From NCBI GenBank assembly GCA_028292825.1, contig JAQGLO010000014.1, forward strand, positions 1 through 45,919: a stretch of 45,919 bases of DNA, in the 5' to 3' direction. The DNA is from Alphaproteobacteria bacterium (GTDB lineage Bacteria; Pseudomonadota; Alphaproteobacteria; Micropepsales; Micropepsaceae). Both the position numbers and the translations under genes were made by a program. A model generated the notes under the pieces. The model saw nothing but the letters and a program-made list of their open reading frames with translations. It was not told the DNA's origin and did not search any database. This document shows, piece after piece, positions 1-6,968 of this stretch; position 1 is the stretch's first letter; every line of letters starts with the position of its first letter.

Positions 1-405
1 GCGGATTTCGATTATGACCACAAGCTGACACGCCGCACCTTCCCGACCCTGAAAAGTTATAGCGGCGCGACCGGCCAGGACCGTCATAGCATCATGGTCG
101 ATTATGATGTGTTCCAGCGCGTGCCCAGGCCCGACGACAGCGATCCGCAGCGCCTCTACAATCCCGAGGACATGGATTTCCGGCTGAAGCCGAAATCCGC
201 GGCCATCGACGCAGGCATGGTGCTGGACACCATCAATGACGGCTATGCGGGGCGCGCGCCCGACCTGGGCGCTTTCGAGTTTGGTGCCCCGCTGCCCGAG
301 TACGGGCCGCGCGCCTGGCCCGCAGGCCCGGTGGCGGTGGACAAGATGGCATACCGGTCCTGGACAGGGCCGGCGCGAAAGGGCGCCTCGCTGCTGTCGC
401 GGTGA
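1..405 (+). CDS. C-terminal end of a right-handed beta-helix (choice-of-anchor Q-like) protein, 5' truncated
   Basis: The reading frame is open from base 1, so only the last 134 residues are present. The tail has the pattern usual at the end of parallel beta-helix proteins of the pectate-lyase-like superfamily: a segment with the sense 'SAAIDAG' followed about 20 residues later by 'GRAPDLGAFEFG'. In this family that stretch caps the solenoid and is often found in secreted polysaccharide-active or surface proteins. No catalytic residues can be judged from this piece. The next gene starts 110 bases downstream. The family assignment rests on the end motif only; the substrate and whether it is an enzyme are unknown. 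Confidence 0.6.
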   Translation, partial: ADFDYDHKLTRRTFPTLKSYSGATGQDRHSIMVDYDVFQRVPRPDDSDPQRLYNPEDMDFRLKPKSAAIDAGMVLDTINDGYAGRAPDLGAFEFGAPLPEYGPRAWPAGPVAVDKMAYRSWTGPARKGASLLSR

Positions 406-515
406 GGGGCCAACATATTCCGGAAGGCACCCCCTGTTGTTCCGGATTGCTAAGGCGGTGATCGCTCCCCGAAAGGGCGCGGTTGCCGCCCGCGGCATGG
501 ACAAGGAGAGACGAG

Positions 516-2882
516 ATGAGATTGCTGGCTGCTGCTGCTTTTGTACTGGGACTGGCGGGTATCGCCTGGGCGGCGGAGCCGTCCTGCTGCACCATACCGG
601 GCAAGGATTTTCCCAAGGTGGGCGGCAATTACGGCAACCAGAATTATTCCTCCCTGGGCCAGATCACCAAGGCCAATGTGAAGTCGCTGGGCGGCGCCTG
701 GCATGTGCATCTGGAAGGCGGCTCCAAGGCGTTTGAACAGGAAGCCAGCGTCATTGTCGAAAAGGGCGTCATCTATATCGAGACCAGCCAGGGCAATGTC
801 TTCGCCGTCAACGGCAAGACCGGCGAGATCCTCTGGACCTACAAGACCGATTTCGGGCCGCTGCTGCATCGCGGCGTGGCGGTGGGCGCCGGGCGCGTCT
901 ATGCCACCTTCGCGCAAAACTATGTCGCGGCACTGGACCAGAAGACCGGCAAGATGATCTGGCAGAAGCAGATCGCGGATGACGGCGGCCCCGGCCGCGC
1001 CCAGGGCTCGTTCAAGACCGCGGTGGTCTATTATGACGGCATGATCTATTTCGGCAGCGCCGATGCCGGGCGCGGCGTCGCCCATGCGCTGGATGCCGCC
1101 ACCGGCGATGTGGTGTGGCGCTTCTACGGCACGCCGGGCAGTGGCGAATTCGGCAACGACACCTGGGAAGGCGACAGCTGGAAGCGCGGCGGCGGCTCAC
1201 CCTGGATGCATCCGGCGGTGGACCCCGAGTTGGGTCTTCTCTACTGGACCTTCGGCAATGCCCGCAATGCCCAGAGCATGGCGGTGGACGGCTCCATGCG
1301 CGGCGGGCAAAACCTGTTCGCCAATTCCATCGTCGCCATCAATGCCAAGACCGGCAAGCGCGCCTGGCACTTCCAGTCGGTGCATCACGACATCTGGGAC
1401 ATGGACGGCGTCATGGCGCCGGTGCTGGCCGACCTGCCGGTCAAGGGCAAGACCCGCAAGATCATCATCTATGGCAGCAAGACCGGCATGTTCTATGTCT
1501 TTGACCGCGCCACGGGCGAGCCGATCACGCCCATCGTGGAAACCCCGGTGCCGCAGCAGCCGTTGCAGAAGACCTGGCCCACCCAGCCCGTCGTGCAGGG
1601 CGATGCGCTGCTGCCTCTGTGCGTCAGCGACAAGAGCGGCCCGGACCAGGTGCCGCCCAACTACCAGTATGGCTGCCTGTTCACGCCGCACCTGGACTTC
1701 CCCGTGGTGCAGGCCCCGGGCACCGGCGGCGGCATGGACTGGAGCGCCATCAGCTACAGCCCCAAGACCAGGCTGATCTATGTCGGCATCGAACTCGTCA
1801 ATGTCGCGCATGTCCAGCATGACACCGGGCTCGGCGTCAGCGTCTCCACCGGCTTCCGTCCGCTGGGCGAAAAGCGCAGCGGCAAGATCGTGGCCTTCAA
1901 TCCCGCCACCCACAAGATCGCCTGGCAGCGCGACAATATCTGGGGCCTCAGCCACGGCAACGGCTTCCTGGGCACCGCCAGCGGCATCATGTTCGTGGGC
2001 CAGCAGGACGGCACCCTGCTGGCGCTGGACATGGCCGACGGCAAGGAGCTGTGGCGCACCCAGACCGGATCGGGTGTGCATTCCAGTCCCGCCACCTATG
2101 AGATCGACGGCCAGCAATATGTCGCCGTGCTCGCGGGCGGGGCGCGCGTGCCCTACAGCTCGCCGCAGGGCGATGACCTGTGGGGTTACAAGCTGGGCGG
2201 CACCGTGCCGCCGGTGCCCGCGCCGCCGCCGCCCTCCAGCCGCCAGCCCATCATCGCGCCGCCGGTGGAAGGCGGGGCGGTCAACAACATCGTGCAGGTC
2301 GCGCGCATGTGGGTGAACAACCAGGTGGAAGGCGCCGAGTCCAACCAGCAGAACGCCATGGCGCCGCAAAGCCTCAGCGTCCCGGTGGGCACCACCGTCA
2401 CCTTCACCAACCCGGCCGGCAACAGCCAGCCGCATTGCGTGACCCAGTTCTATGAAAGGCTGTTCGCCTCGCCGCCGCTGAAGCCGGGTGAATCGTTCAA
2501 ATACACCTTCACCAGGCCGGGTGAGTATTACTACAATGACTGCACCTCGCCGCCGACCACGGGCCGGGTGATCGTGTACAGCGGTCCCGCACATCCCGCG
2601 ACGCTGCTGCCGGTATCGCCGCAACCGGCGACCACGCAAAAGCCTGTGAAGGCGGCCTCGGCGGCCGCGGCCAGCCCGATGCAGCTGCCGCCAGGGCCGA
2701 ACCATGACTATGTGCAAAAGGCCTGCTCGCAGTGTCACGACATCGCCCGCGTCGCGGGCCAGCGCCACAGCCGCGAGGACTGGGTGCGCGTCATCGACCA
2801 GATGCGCGCCAATGGCATGGTGATGGATGACAGCCAGCGCAAAATGACGGCAGACTATCTCGCCACCGCACTGGGACAATGA
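516..2882 (+). CDS. Exported PQQ dehydrogenase fused to cupredoxin-like and cytochrome c modules
   Basis: 788 residues. The ATG at 516 is preferred over in-frame starts upstream because AAGGAGAG lies just before it and a clean Sec signal peptide (residues 1-20, ending AWA) follows. Residues about 25-570 form a quinoprotein beta-propeller with repeated 'T-G-x-x-x-W' blades; H290-H291-D-I-W-D-M-D matches the motif holding the catalytic Asp of membrane glucose dehydrogenase-type PQQ enzymes. After a proline-rich linker, residues about 595-690 look like a cupredoxin fold, and C737-S-Q-C740-H741 is a single heme c site. Electrons could pass from PQQ to the attached heme in the periplasm. The usual copper ligands after the cupredoxin Cys are not seen. 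The substrate (alcohol or sugar) cannot be told. It heads a tight run of exported proteins. Confidence 0.88.
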   Translation: MRLLAAAAFVLGLAGIAWAAEPSCCTIPGKDFPKVGGNYGNQNYSSLGQITKANVKSLGGAWHVHLEGGSKAFEQEASVIVEKGVIYIETSQGNVFAVNGKTGEILWTYKTDFGPLLHRGVAVGAGRVYATFAQNYVAALDQKTGKMIWQKQIADDGGPGRAQGSFKTAVVYYDGMIYFGSADAGRGVAHALDAATGDVVWRFYGTPGSGEFGNDTWEGDSWKRGGGSPWMHPAVDPELGLLYWTFGNARNAQSMAVDGSMRGGQNLFANSIVAINAKTGKRAWHFQSVHHDIWDMDGVMAPVLADLPVKGKTRKIIIYGSKTGMFYVFDRATGEPITPIVETPVPQQPLQKTWPTQPVVQGDALLPLCVSDKSGPDQVPPNYQYGCLFTPHLDFPVVQAPGTGGGMDWSAISYSPKTRLIYVGIELVNVAHVQHDTGLGVSVSTGFRPLGEKRSGKIVAFNPATHKIAWQRDNIWGLSHGNGFLGTASGIMFVGQQDGTLLALDMADGKELWRTQTGSGVHSSPATYEIDGQQYVAVLAGGARVPYSSPQGDDLWGYKLGGTVPPVPAPPPPSSRQPIIAPPVEGGAVNNIVQVARMWVNNQVEGAESNQQNAMAPQSLSVPVGTTVTFTNPAGNSQPHCVTQFYERLFASPPLKPGESFKYTFTRPGEYYYNDCTSPPTTGRVIVYSGPAHPATLLPVSPQPATTQKPVKAASAAAASPMQLPPGPNHDYVQKACSQCHDIARVAGQRHSREDWVRVIDQMRANGMVMDDSQRKMTADYLATALGQ

Positions 2883-3430
2883 CCATGAAGATTGCCGCGA
2901 TTGCACTTTTGTTGTTGGCAGTGCCGGCGCTGGCACAAACGCCCGCGCCGCAGCCTACGCCCATGACGCTGTCCAGCACATCCTTCACCGATGGCGGGGT
3001 CATTCCCGACAAATATTCGATGCTGGCCACGGCGCCGGTATCGCCTGCCTTCAGCTGGGCCAATGCCCCCGCCGCCACGGCAAGCTTCACGATCATCCTG
3101 CATGACGTGGACAGCCTGCCGCGCAAGGGATTTCCCGACAACCTGCACTGGCTGATCTTCAACATACCGGCCACGGTTACGGCGCTGGCGGAAGGCGTGG
3201 CGGCGGATCCGCAGCTGCCGGACGGCGCCATCCAGGGCCTGAACGGCAGCCGCAAGGTCGGTTACCTGCCGCTGGGCGCGCGTATCGTCTATCACCATTA
3301 TGTCGCCGAGCTGTTCGCGCTGGATACCAGGCTGACCCTGGGCCCCGACGCCACCCGCGCCGATGTGCTGGCCGCGATGGACGGTCACGTCATCGCCAAG
3401 ACCGCTTATGAGGGCCGCTTTCACCGCTGA
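2879..3430 (+). CDS. Exported YbhB/YbcL-type PEBP family protein
   Basis: 183 residues with a Sec signal peptide (residues 1-21, ending LAQ). The remainder reads as the bacterial phosphatidylethanolamine-binding-protein fold: an early 'F-x-D-G-G-V-I-P-x-K-Y' segment, 'S-P-A-F-S-W', 'I-I-L-H-D-V-D' and 'L-H-W-L-I-F-N-I-P', which form the anion-binding pocket in YbhB and YbcL. Its length is normal for the family. The ATG overlaps the stop of the PQQ gene (ATGA), implying translational coupling; an ATG two codons on (2885) is an alternative. The biochemical role of bacterial PEBPs is not well established, so I only infer a periplasmic binding role tied to the preceding oxidoreductase. Confidence 0.85.
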   Translation: MTMKIAAIALLLLAVPALAQTPAPQPTPMTLSSTSFTDGGVIPDKYSMLATAPVSPAFSWANAPAATASFTIILHDVDSLPRKGFPDNLHWLIFNIPATVTALAEGVAADPQLPDGAIQGLNGSRKVGYLPLGARIVYHHYVAELFALDTRLTLGPDATRADVLAAMDGHVIAKTAYEGRFHR

Positions 3431-3460
3431 AGCAGGCGCACCGGCCGCAAGAATGACACC

Positions 3461-4294
3461 ATGAAGGCCATTTTTTGCGCGTTGCTGTTGATGACCGGTG
3501 TTGCCGCTGCCCAGCCGCGCCTTGCGCCGGCGCCGGTGGTGGACACGGTGCGCCTGTACGTCCTGGACTGCGGCACCCTGATCTACAACCGCCCTGAATC
3601 CTATGGCCTGGCGCGCGAAGAGGTCGCCGACACCAACATGTCGGTGCCCTGTTTCCTGGTGGTGCATCCCAAGGGCATCCTGTTGTTCGACACCGGGCTC
3701 TCCGACAGGCTGGTGGGGCGGCCGGTCTATGAAAATGTGCGCGGCGGTTACGGCCAGCTCAAGCTCAACACCCTGCGTGGCCAGTTGGCCGATATCGGTG
3801 TGACGCCGGAACGGATCACCTATCTGGCGCTGTCGCATTCCCATTATGACCATGTCGGCAATGCGAACGACTATGCCGGCAGCACCTGGCTGGCGCGCAA
3901 GGCGGAAAAGGACTTCATGTTCGCCGGTTCGCCGCGCGATGTCGCCGATTATGCGGCGCTGGCCAATGCCCGCACCCAGTTTGTCAGCGGCGACCATGAC
4001 GTGTTCGGCGACGGCAGCGTGATCCTGAAATCCACGCCAGGCCACACGCCCGGCCACCAGTCGCTGTATGTGAAGCTGGCGCATGCCGGCGGCGTGGTGA
4101 TCACCGGCGATCTTTATCACTATCCCGAAGAGCGCACGCTGAACCGCATGCCGCCGCGAGAACTGAAGACCGGGACGCCCGCTTCGCGCGCCGCCATCGA
4201 GACATTCCTGCAGGGCAGCCATTCCCAATTGTGGATCGGTCATTCCACCGCCTTCTTCCGCGACGCCCGAAAATCCCCCGCCTGGTACGACTAG
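3461..4294 (+). CDS. Exported metallo-beta-lactamase-fold hydrolase, AHL-lactonase-like
   Basis: 277 residues with a Sec signal peptide (about residues 1-17, ending AAA). The zinc-site pattern is complete: H126-x-H128-x-D130-H131, H195 (in a 'PGHTPGH' stretch), D217 and H261. This arrangement and the early 'C-G-T-L' and 'F-L-V-V-H-P' segments resemble AiiA/AttM-type N-acyl-homoserine lactonases. Most such lactonases are cytoplasmic, whereas this one should be periplasmic. In a locus full of sugar dehydrogenases, which release aldonolactones, a sugar lactonase role is as plausible as quorum quenching; the sequence does not decide. The next gene follows after only 13 bases, so they are likely co-transcribed. 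Confidence 0.85.
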   Translation: MKAIFCALLLMTGVAAAQPRLAPAPVVDTVRLYVLDCGTLIYNRPESYGLAREEVADTNMSVPCFLVVHPKGILLFDTGLSDRLVGRPVYENVRGGYGQLKLNTLRGQLADIGVTPERITYLALSHSHYDHVGNANDYAGSTWLARKAEKDFMFAGSPRDVADYAALANARTQFVSGDHDVFGDGSVILKSTPGHTPGHQSLYVKLAHAGGVVITGDLYHYPEERTLNRMPPRELKTGTPASRAAIETFLQGSHSQLWIGHSTAFFRDARKSPAWYD

Positions 4295-4307
4295 TGAGGA
4301 GAACGCC

Positions 4308-5258
4308 ATGCTGAAGCGCAGAAGTTTCCTGAGCCTTGCCGCCGCGTCGCCGGCTGCGCTTTCGGTGCCCGCCCGCGCCCAGGAGCGCGCCGGCTCCAAC
4401 GCAGCGCTGCCGGATTGGCGCACTATCCGCACGCGCACCGCACCCAAGGCCGAGATTCTCTACAAGACGCCCCATGGCAAGCCGAACGGTTTCGCGCTGA
4501 CCTCAAGGCCGGAGGAAATCTGGATCACCGACCAGGCGGTGGGTAGCTGGGTTTCGCTGGTCCGGATCAAGGATGGTTCGGTGATCCGCGAATTCCAGAC
4601 CGACACGACCGGCCCCAGCGGCGCGGTGGCCGACGAGGACGACCGTGTGCTGTGGATCAGCTCGACCCACAACAGCCTGATCGTCAAGGTGGATGCCATG
4701 ACCGGCAAGACCCTGGCCAAGTACGACACGCCGGGCGCCGGCCGGAAATACTTCAAGCGGGGCGACCCGAAGGGGCGCGAGTCCCGGCTGCTGATCGCCT
4801 ATCCCGGTCTGGCGCGTCCCTCCGGCGGGCTGGACGACCCGCCCCGGTTGCCGGGGTTGGGAGGCGGCCAGTTTCCCGCCAACACCCAGGAATGGCTGAC
4901 CGGGCGCACCGGCGCCGAAGGCATCCTGCTGAAGGGCGACACGCTGATTTATTCCTGCACCGCCTGCCGGTCCATTTTCGCAGTCGACAAGAACAGCTGG
5001 GACGTCCAGTCGGTGTGGCCGACGCCGGGCAACCGGCCCCACGGCATGAGCTGGGACGATGCGGACAAGACCAGCTTCTGGAACTGCGACGCCAACCTGA
5101 ACGCCTTTTACCGTTATGACCTGGCGACGGGCGTGATCCAGGAAAAGGTCCAGCTGCCGGACGATCCCTTCACCGTCTGCCATGGCACCAAGCGGGTTGG
5201 GGATTACATGTATTTCTGCGACGATACGGGCTGGATGTGCCGGGTAAAGTGGGCCTGA
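4308..5258 (+). CDS. Tat-exported SMP-30/NHL-like beta-propeller protein
   Basis: 316 residues; ATG preceded by GAGGAG. The N-terminus is a twin-arginine signal (R4-R5-S-F-L then a hydrophobic Ala-rich stretch ending 'ARA'), so it is probably exported folded. The mature part has repeated short blades such as 'E-I-W-I-T-D', 'L-W-I-S-S-T-H-N-S-L-I-V-K-V-D' and 'N-A-F-Y-R-Y-D', as in SMP-30/gluconolactonase-like or NHL-type propellers. Six cysteines cluster in the last third (C217-x2-C220 and four more), which is unusual for this fold and could bind a metal or cofactor, or form disulfides. A lactonase or binding role next to PQQ dehydrogenases is inference. Last gene of the run from 516. Confidence 0.7.
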   Translation: MLKRRSFLSLAAASPAALSVPARAQERAGSNAALPDWRTIRTRTAPKAEILYKTPHGKPNGFALTSRPEEIWITDQAVGSWVSLVRIKDGSVIREFQTDTTGPSGAVADEDDRVLWISSTHNSLIVKVDAMTGKTLAKYDTPGAGRKYFKRGDPKGRESRLLIAYPGLARPSGGLDDPPRLPGLGGGQFPANTQEWLTGRTGAEGILLKGDTLIYSCTACRSIFAVDKNSWDVQSVWPTPGNRPHGMSWDDADKTSFWNCDANLNAFYRYDLATGVIQEKVQLPDDPFTVCHGTKRVGDYMYFCDDTGWMCRVKWA

Positions 5259-5352
5259 GGTCGCCGGGGCGCGGATCGCATTTTTTCGTAGTGGATTTGA
5301 CTTATATATACGTCCTAGCAACGGGAGCCTGAAAAAGGCCCTGAAAAAACAA

Positions 5353-5384
5353 GGGGGCAGACCGGAAAACCGGCCCAGACCCCC
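5353..5384. other. Imperfect inverted repeat in the leader of the sigma-factor gene
   Basis: A GGGGG/CCCCC outer stem encloses an inner CCGG-AAAA-CCGG hairpin with an internal loop. It is 24 bases before the sigma-factor start. Read on the minus strand it is followed by a T-rich run, so it could terminate stray antisense transcription; on the plus strand it has no U-tract and may just be leader structure. The 150-base gap around it also has an AT-rich patch at 5296-5310 with no correctly spaced promoter pair that I can defend. Confidence 0.3.
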
Positions 5385-5408
5385 AAAACAGGGAAAACGC
5401 TGGGGAGC

Positions 5409-5984
5409 ATGGCCGAACAACCGATCGACGAGTGGTTCATGCATGATGTCTTGCCGCTGGAGCCGATGCTGACGCGGTTCCTGCAGCGCAACTGGCGCAA
5501 CGAAGCGGAGATCGCCGATCTGCGCCAGGAGTCCTATGCGCGTGTCTATGAAGCGGCGCAGCGGGAGCGTCCGCTGCAGGTCAAGCCGTTCCTGTTCCAG
5601 ATCGCCCGCAACCTGATGATCGACCGGCTGCGCAAGCAAAGCGTGGTGTCGCTGGAAACCATGGCGGATTTCGACTGGCTGAACGTCTCAGATGACAAGC
5701 CTTCGTCCGAAGCCTATGTCGCTGCCCGCCAGGAATTGCGGCTGCTGCAGGCCGCGCTTGACGACCTGCCGCCGCGCTGCCGGCAGGTGGTGTTGATGCG
5801 CAAGATCGAAGGCCTGTCGCAGAAGGAAGTTGCCAGGCAGATGGGCGTGACGACCGAAACAGTGGAAAACCAGGTGGCCAAGGGCATGCGGCTGCTGGCC
5901 CAGGCGCTGGGCGGCCGCCGTGGTGCGGTGACCGCCGAAGCCAGGCGCTACAATTTCTTCAAGAAGCCGCGCGATGTCCGCTGA
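5409..5984 (+). CDS. ECF RNA polymerase sigma factor, FecI-like
   Basis: 191 residues; ATG preceded by GGGGAG. Region 2 is at about residues 20-75, with the 'F-L-F-Q-I-A-R-N-L-M-I-D-R-L-R' helix that contacts the -10 element. Region 4 is at about 105-160, with 'L-P-P-R-C-R-Q-V-V-L-M-R-K-I-E-G-L-S-Q-K-E-V-A' and a helix-turn-helix. The size and region-4 wording fit the FecI group. It overlaps the following FecR-like gene by 11 bases, and an STN-domain TonB receptor comes next, the standard three-part cell-surface signalling arrangement. It is therefore expected to be released by receptor ligand binding and to drive the receptor and galactanase genes. No target promoter could be recognised with confidence. 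Confidence 0.93.
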   Translation: MAEQPIDEWFMHDVLPLEPMLTRFLQRNWRNEAEIADLRQESYARVYEAAQRERPLQVKPFLFQIARNLMIDRLRKQSVVSLETMADFDWLNVSDDKPSSEAYVAARQELRLLQAALDDLPPRCRQVVLMRKIEGLSQKEVARQMGVTTETVENQVAKGMRLLAQALGGRRGAVTAEARRYNFFKKPRDVR

Positions 5985-6909
5985 GGAGACCGAACAGCTG
6001 GCCGCCCAATGGCTGGCGCGCGAGGACCGCGGGCTGAGCGCCGAGGAAGCCCTGGCGCTGGAGGCCTGGCTGGCGCAAGCAACCCTCAACCGTGTCGCCT
6101 GGCTGCGCCTCAAGGCCGGCTGGACGCGCGCCGAACGGCTGGCGGCACTGCGCGGCGCGGCGCCGGCCCCGGAGGTGCGCAAAGGTTTGCGTTCGCGCCT
6201 GCTGCTGGCCATCGCGGCCTGCCTTGCGCTGATGGTCGGCGGCGGCGCGCTGCTGGCCTGGAAGCTCGCGGCGAAAGAGCAGGTCTTCGCCACCGGTGTC
6301 GGCGGCATGCAGGCCGTTCGGCTGGCCGATGGTTCGCGCATGGAGCTCAACACCAATACCCGCGTCCATGCCGATGTGACGGCAGCGCGCCGCACCGTGA
6401 CCCTGGAGTCCGGCGAGGCCTATTTCGACGTGGTGCATGACGCCAGGCACCCTTTCACGGTCTATGCCGGCAACCGGCGCATCACCGATCTGGGCACCAA
6501 ATTCTCCGTCTATCGCAATGCGGACGATGTGCGCGTGCTGGTGCGCGAGGGCCGGGTGCGCGTGGATATCCTCGACAAGCCGGAAGTGGATGCGCCGGTG
6601 GTAGCCGAAGCCGGCCATGCCGTGATCGCCAAGGGGGGCGAGACGCTGGTGATGGCCAAGCCCGATATCGCCAATGACCTCAGCTGGCGCAGCGGCATGC
6701 TGGTGTTCAGCCAGCAGCCGCTTGGCGAGGCGGCGGAGCAGTTCAACCGCTACAACAGCAGGAAGATCGTGGTGGAAGGGGAGGCGCGCAAGATCCGCAT
6801 CGGCGGCAGCTTCAAGGCGGACAATGTGGATGTGTTCGTGCTGCTGTTGCACCAGGGCTTCGGGCTTTCGGTCAACGACCAGGGAAAGAGGATCACGGTC
6901 TCGCGCTAG
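5974..6909 (+). CDS. FecR family anti-sigma regulator
   Basis: 311 residues. The cytoplasmic N-terminus (about 5-50) resembles DUF4880 and should hold the sigma factor. One membrane helix lies at about residues 74-95. The periplasmic FecR domain follows (about 105-200: 'V-R-L-A-D-G-S-R-M-E-L-N-T-N-T' and 'G-E-A-Y-F-D-V-V-H-D'), and a C-terminal STN-like/DUF4974 segment (about 240-311) is the part that touches the receptor's signalling domain. It overlaps the sigma gene and precedes the STN-containing receptor by 59 bases. In the Fec paradigm it passes the periplasmic signal inward and activates or frees the sigma factor. Nothing is missing by length or domain order. Confidence 0.93.
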   Translation: MSAEETEQLAAQWLAREDRGLSAEEALALEAWLAQATLNRVAWLRLKAGWTRAERLAALRGAAPAPEVRKGLRSRLLLAIAACLALMVGGGALLAWKLAAKEQVFATGVGGMQAVRLADGSRMELNTNTRVHADVTAARRTVTLESGEAYFDVVHDARHPFTVYAGNRRITDLGTKFSVYRNADDVRVLVREGRVRVDILDKPEVDAPVVAEAGHAVIAKGGETLVMAKPDIANDLSWRSGMLVFSQQPLGEAAEQFNRYNSRKIVVEGEARKIRIGGSFKADNVDVFVLLLHQGFGLSVNDQGKRITVSR

Positions 6910-6968
6910 GAAAGACCGCCCAAGTTTACTGCCCGCAAACAGATAACAAAAGAGATCGGGGGGGCACA

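Noticed and set aside
3461-4294. Calling this gene a quorum-quenching AHL lactonase outright
   Set aside because: The zinc site is shared by many hydrolases and the protein is exported beside sugar dehydrogenases; the substrate is undecided.
5296-5310. TTGACT next to TATATA as a sigma-70 promoter
   Set aside because: The boxes are almost adjacent, so they cannot be a -35/-10 pair for one promoter.
5353-5384. Minus-strand terminator reading of the inverted repeat
   Set aside because: No minus-strand gene ends nearby, so it is kept only as a leader structure of uncertain role.
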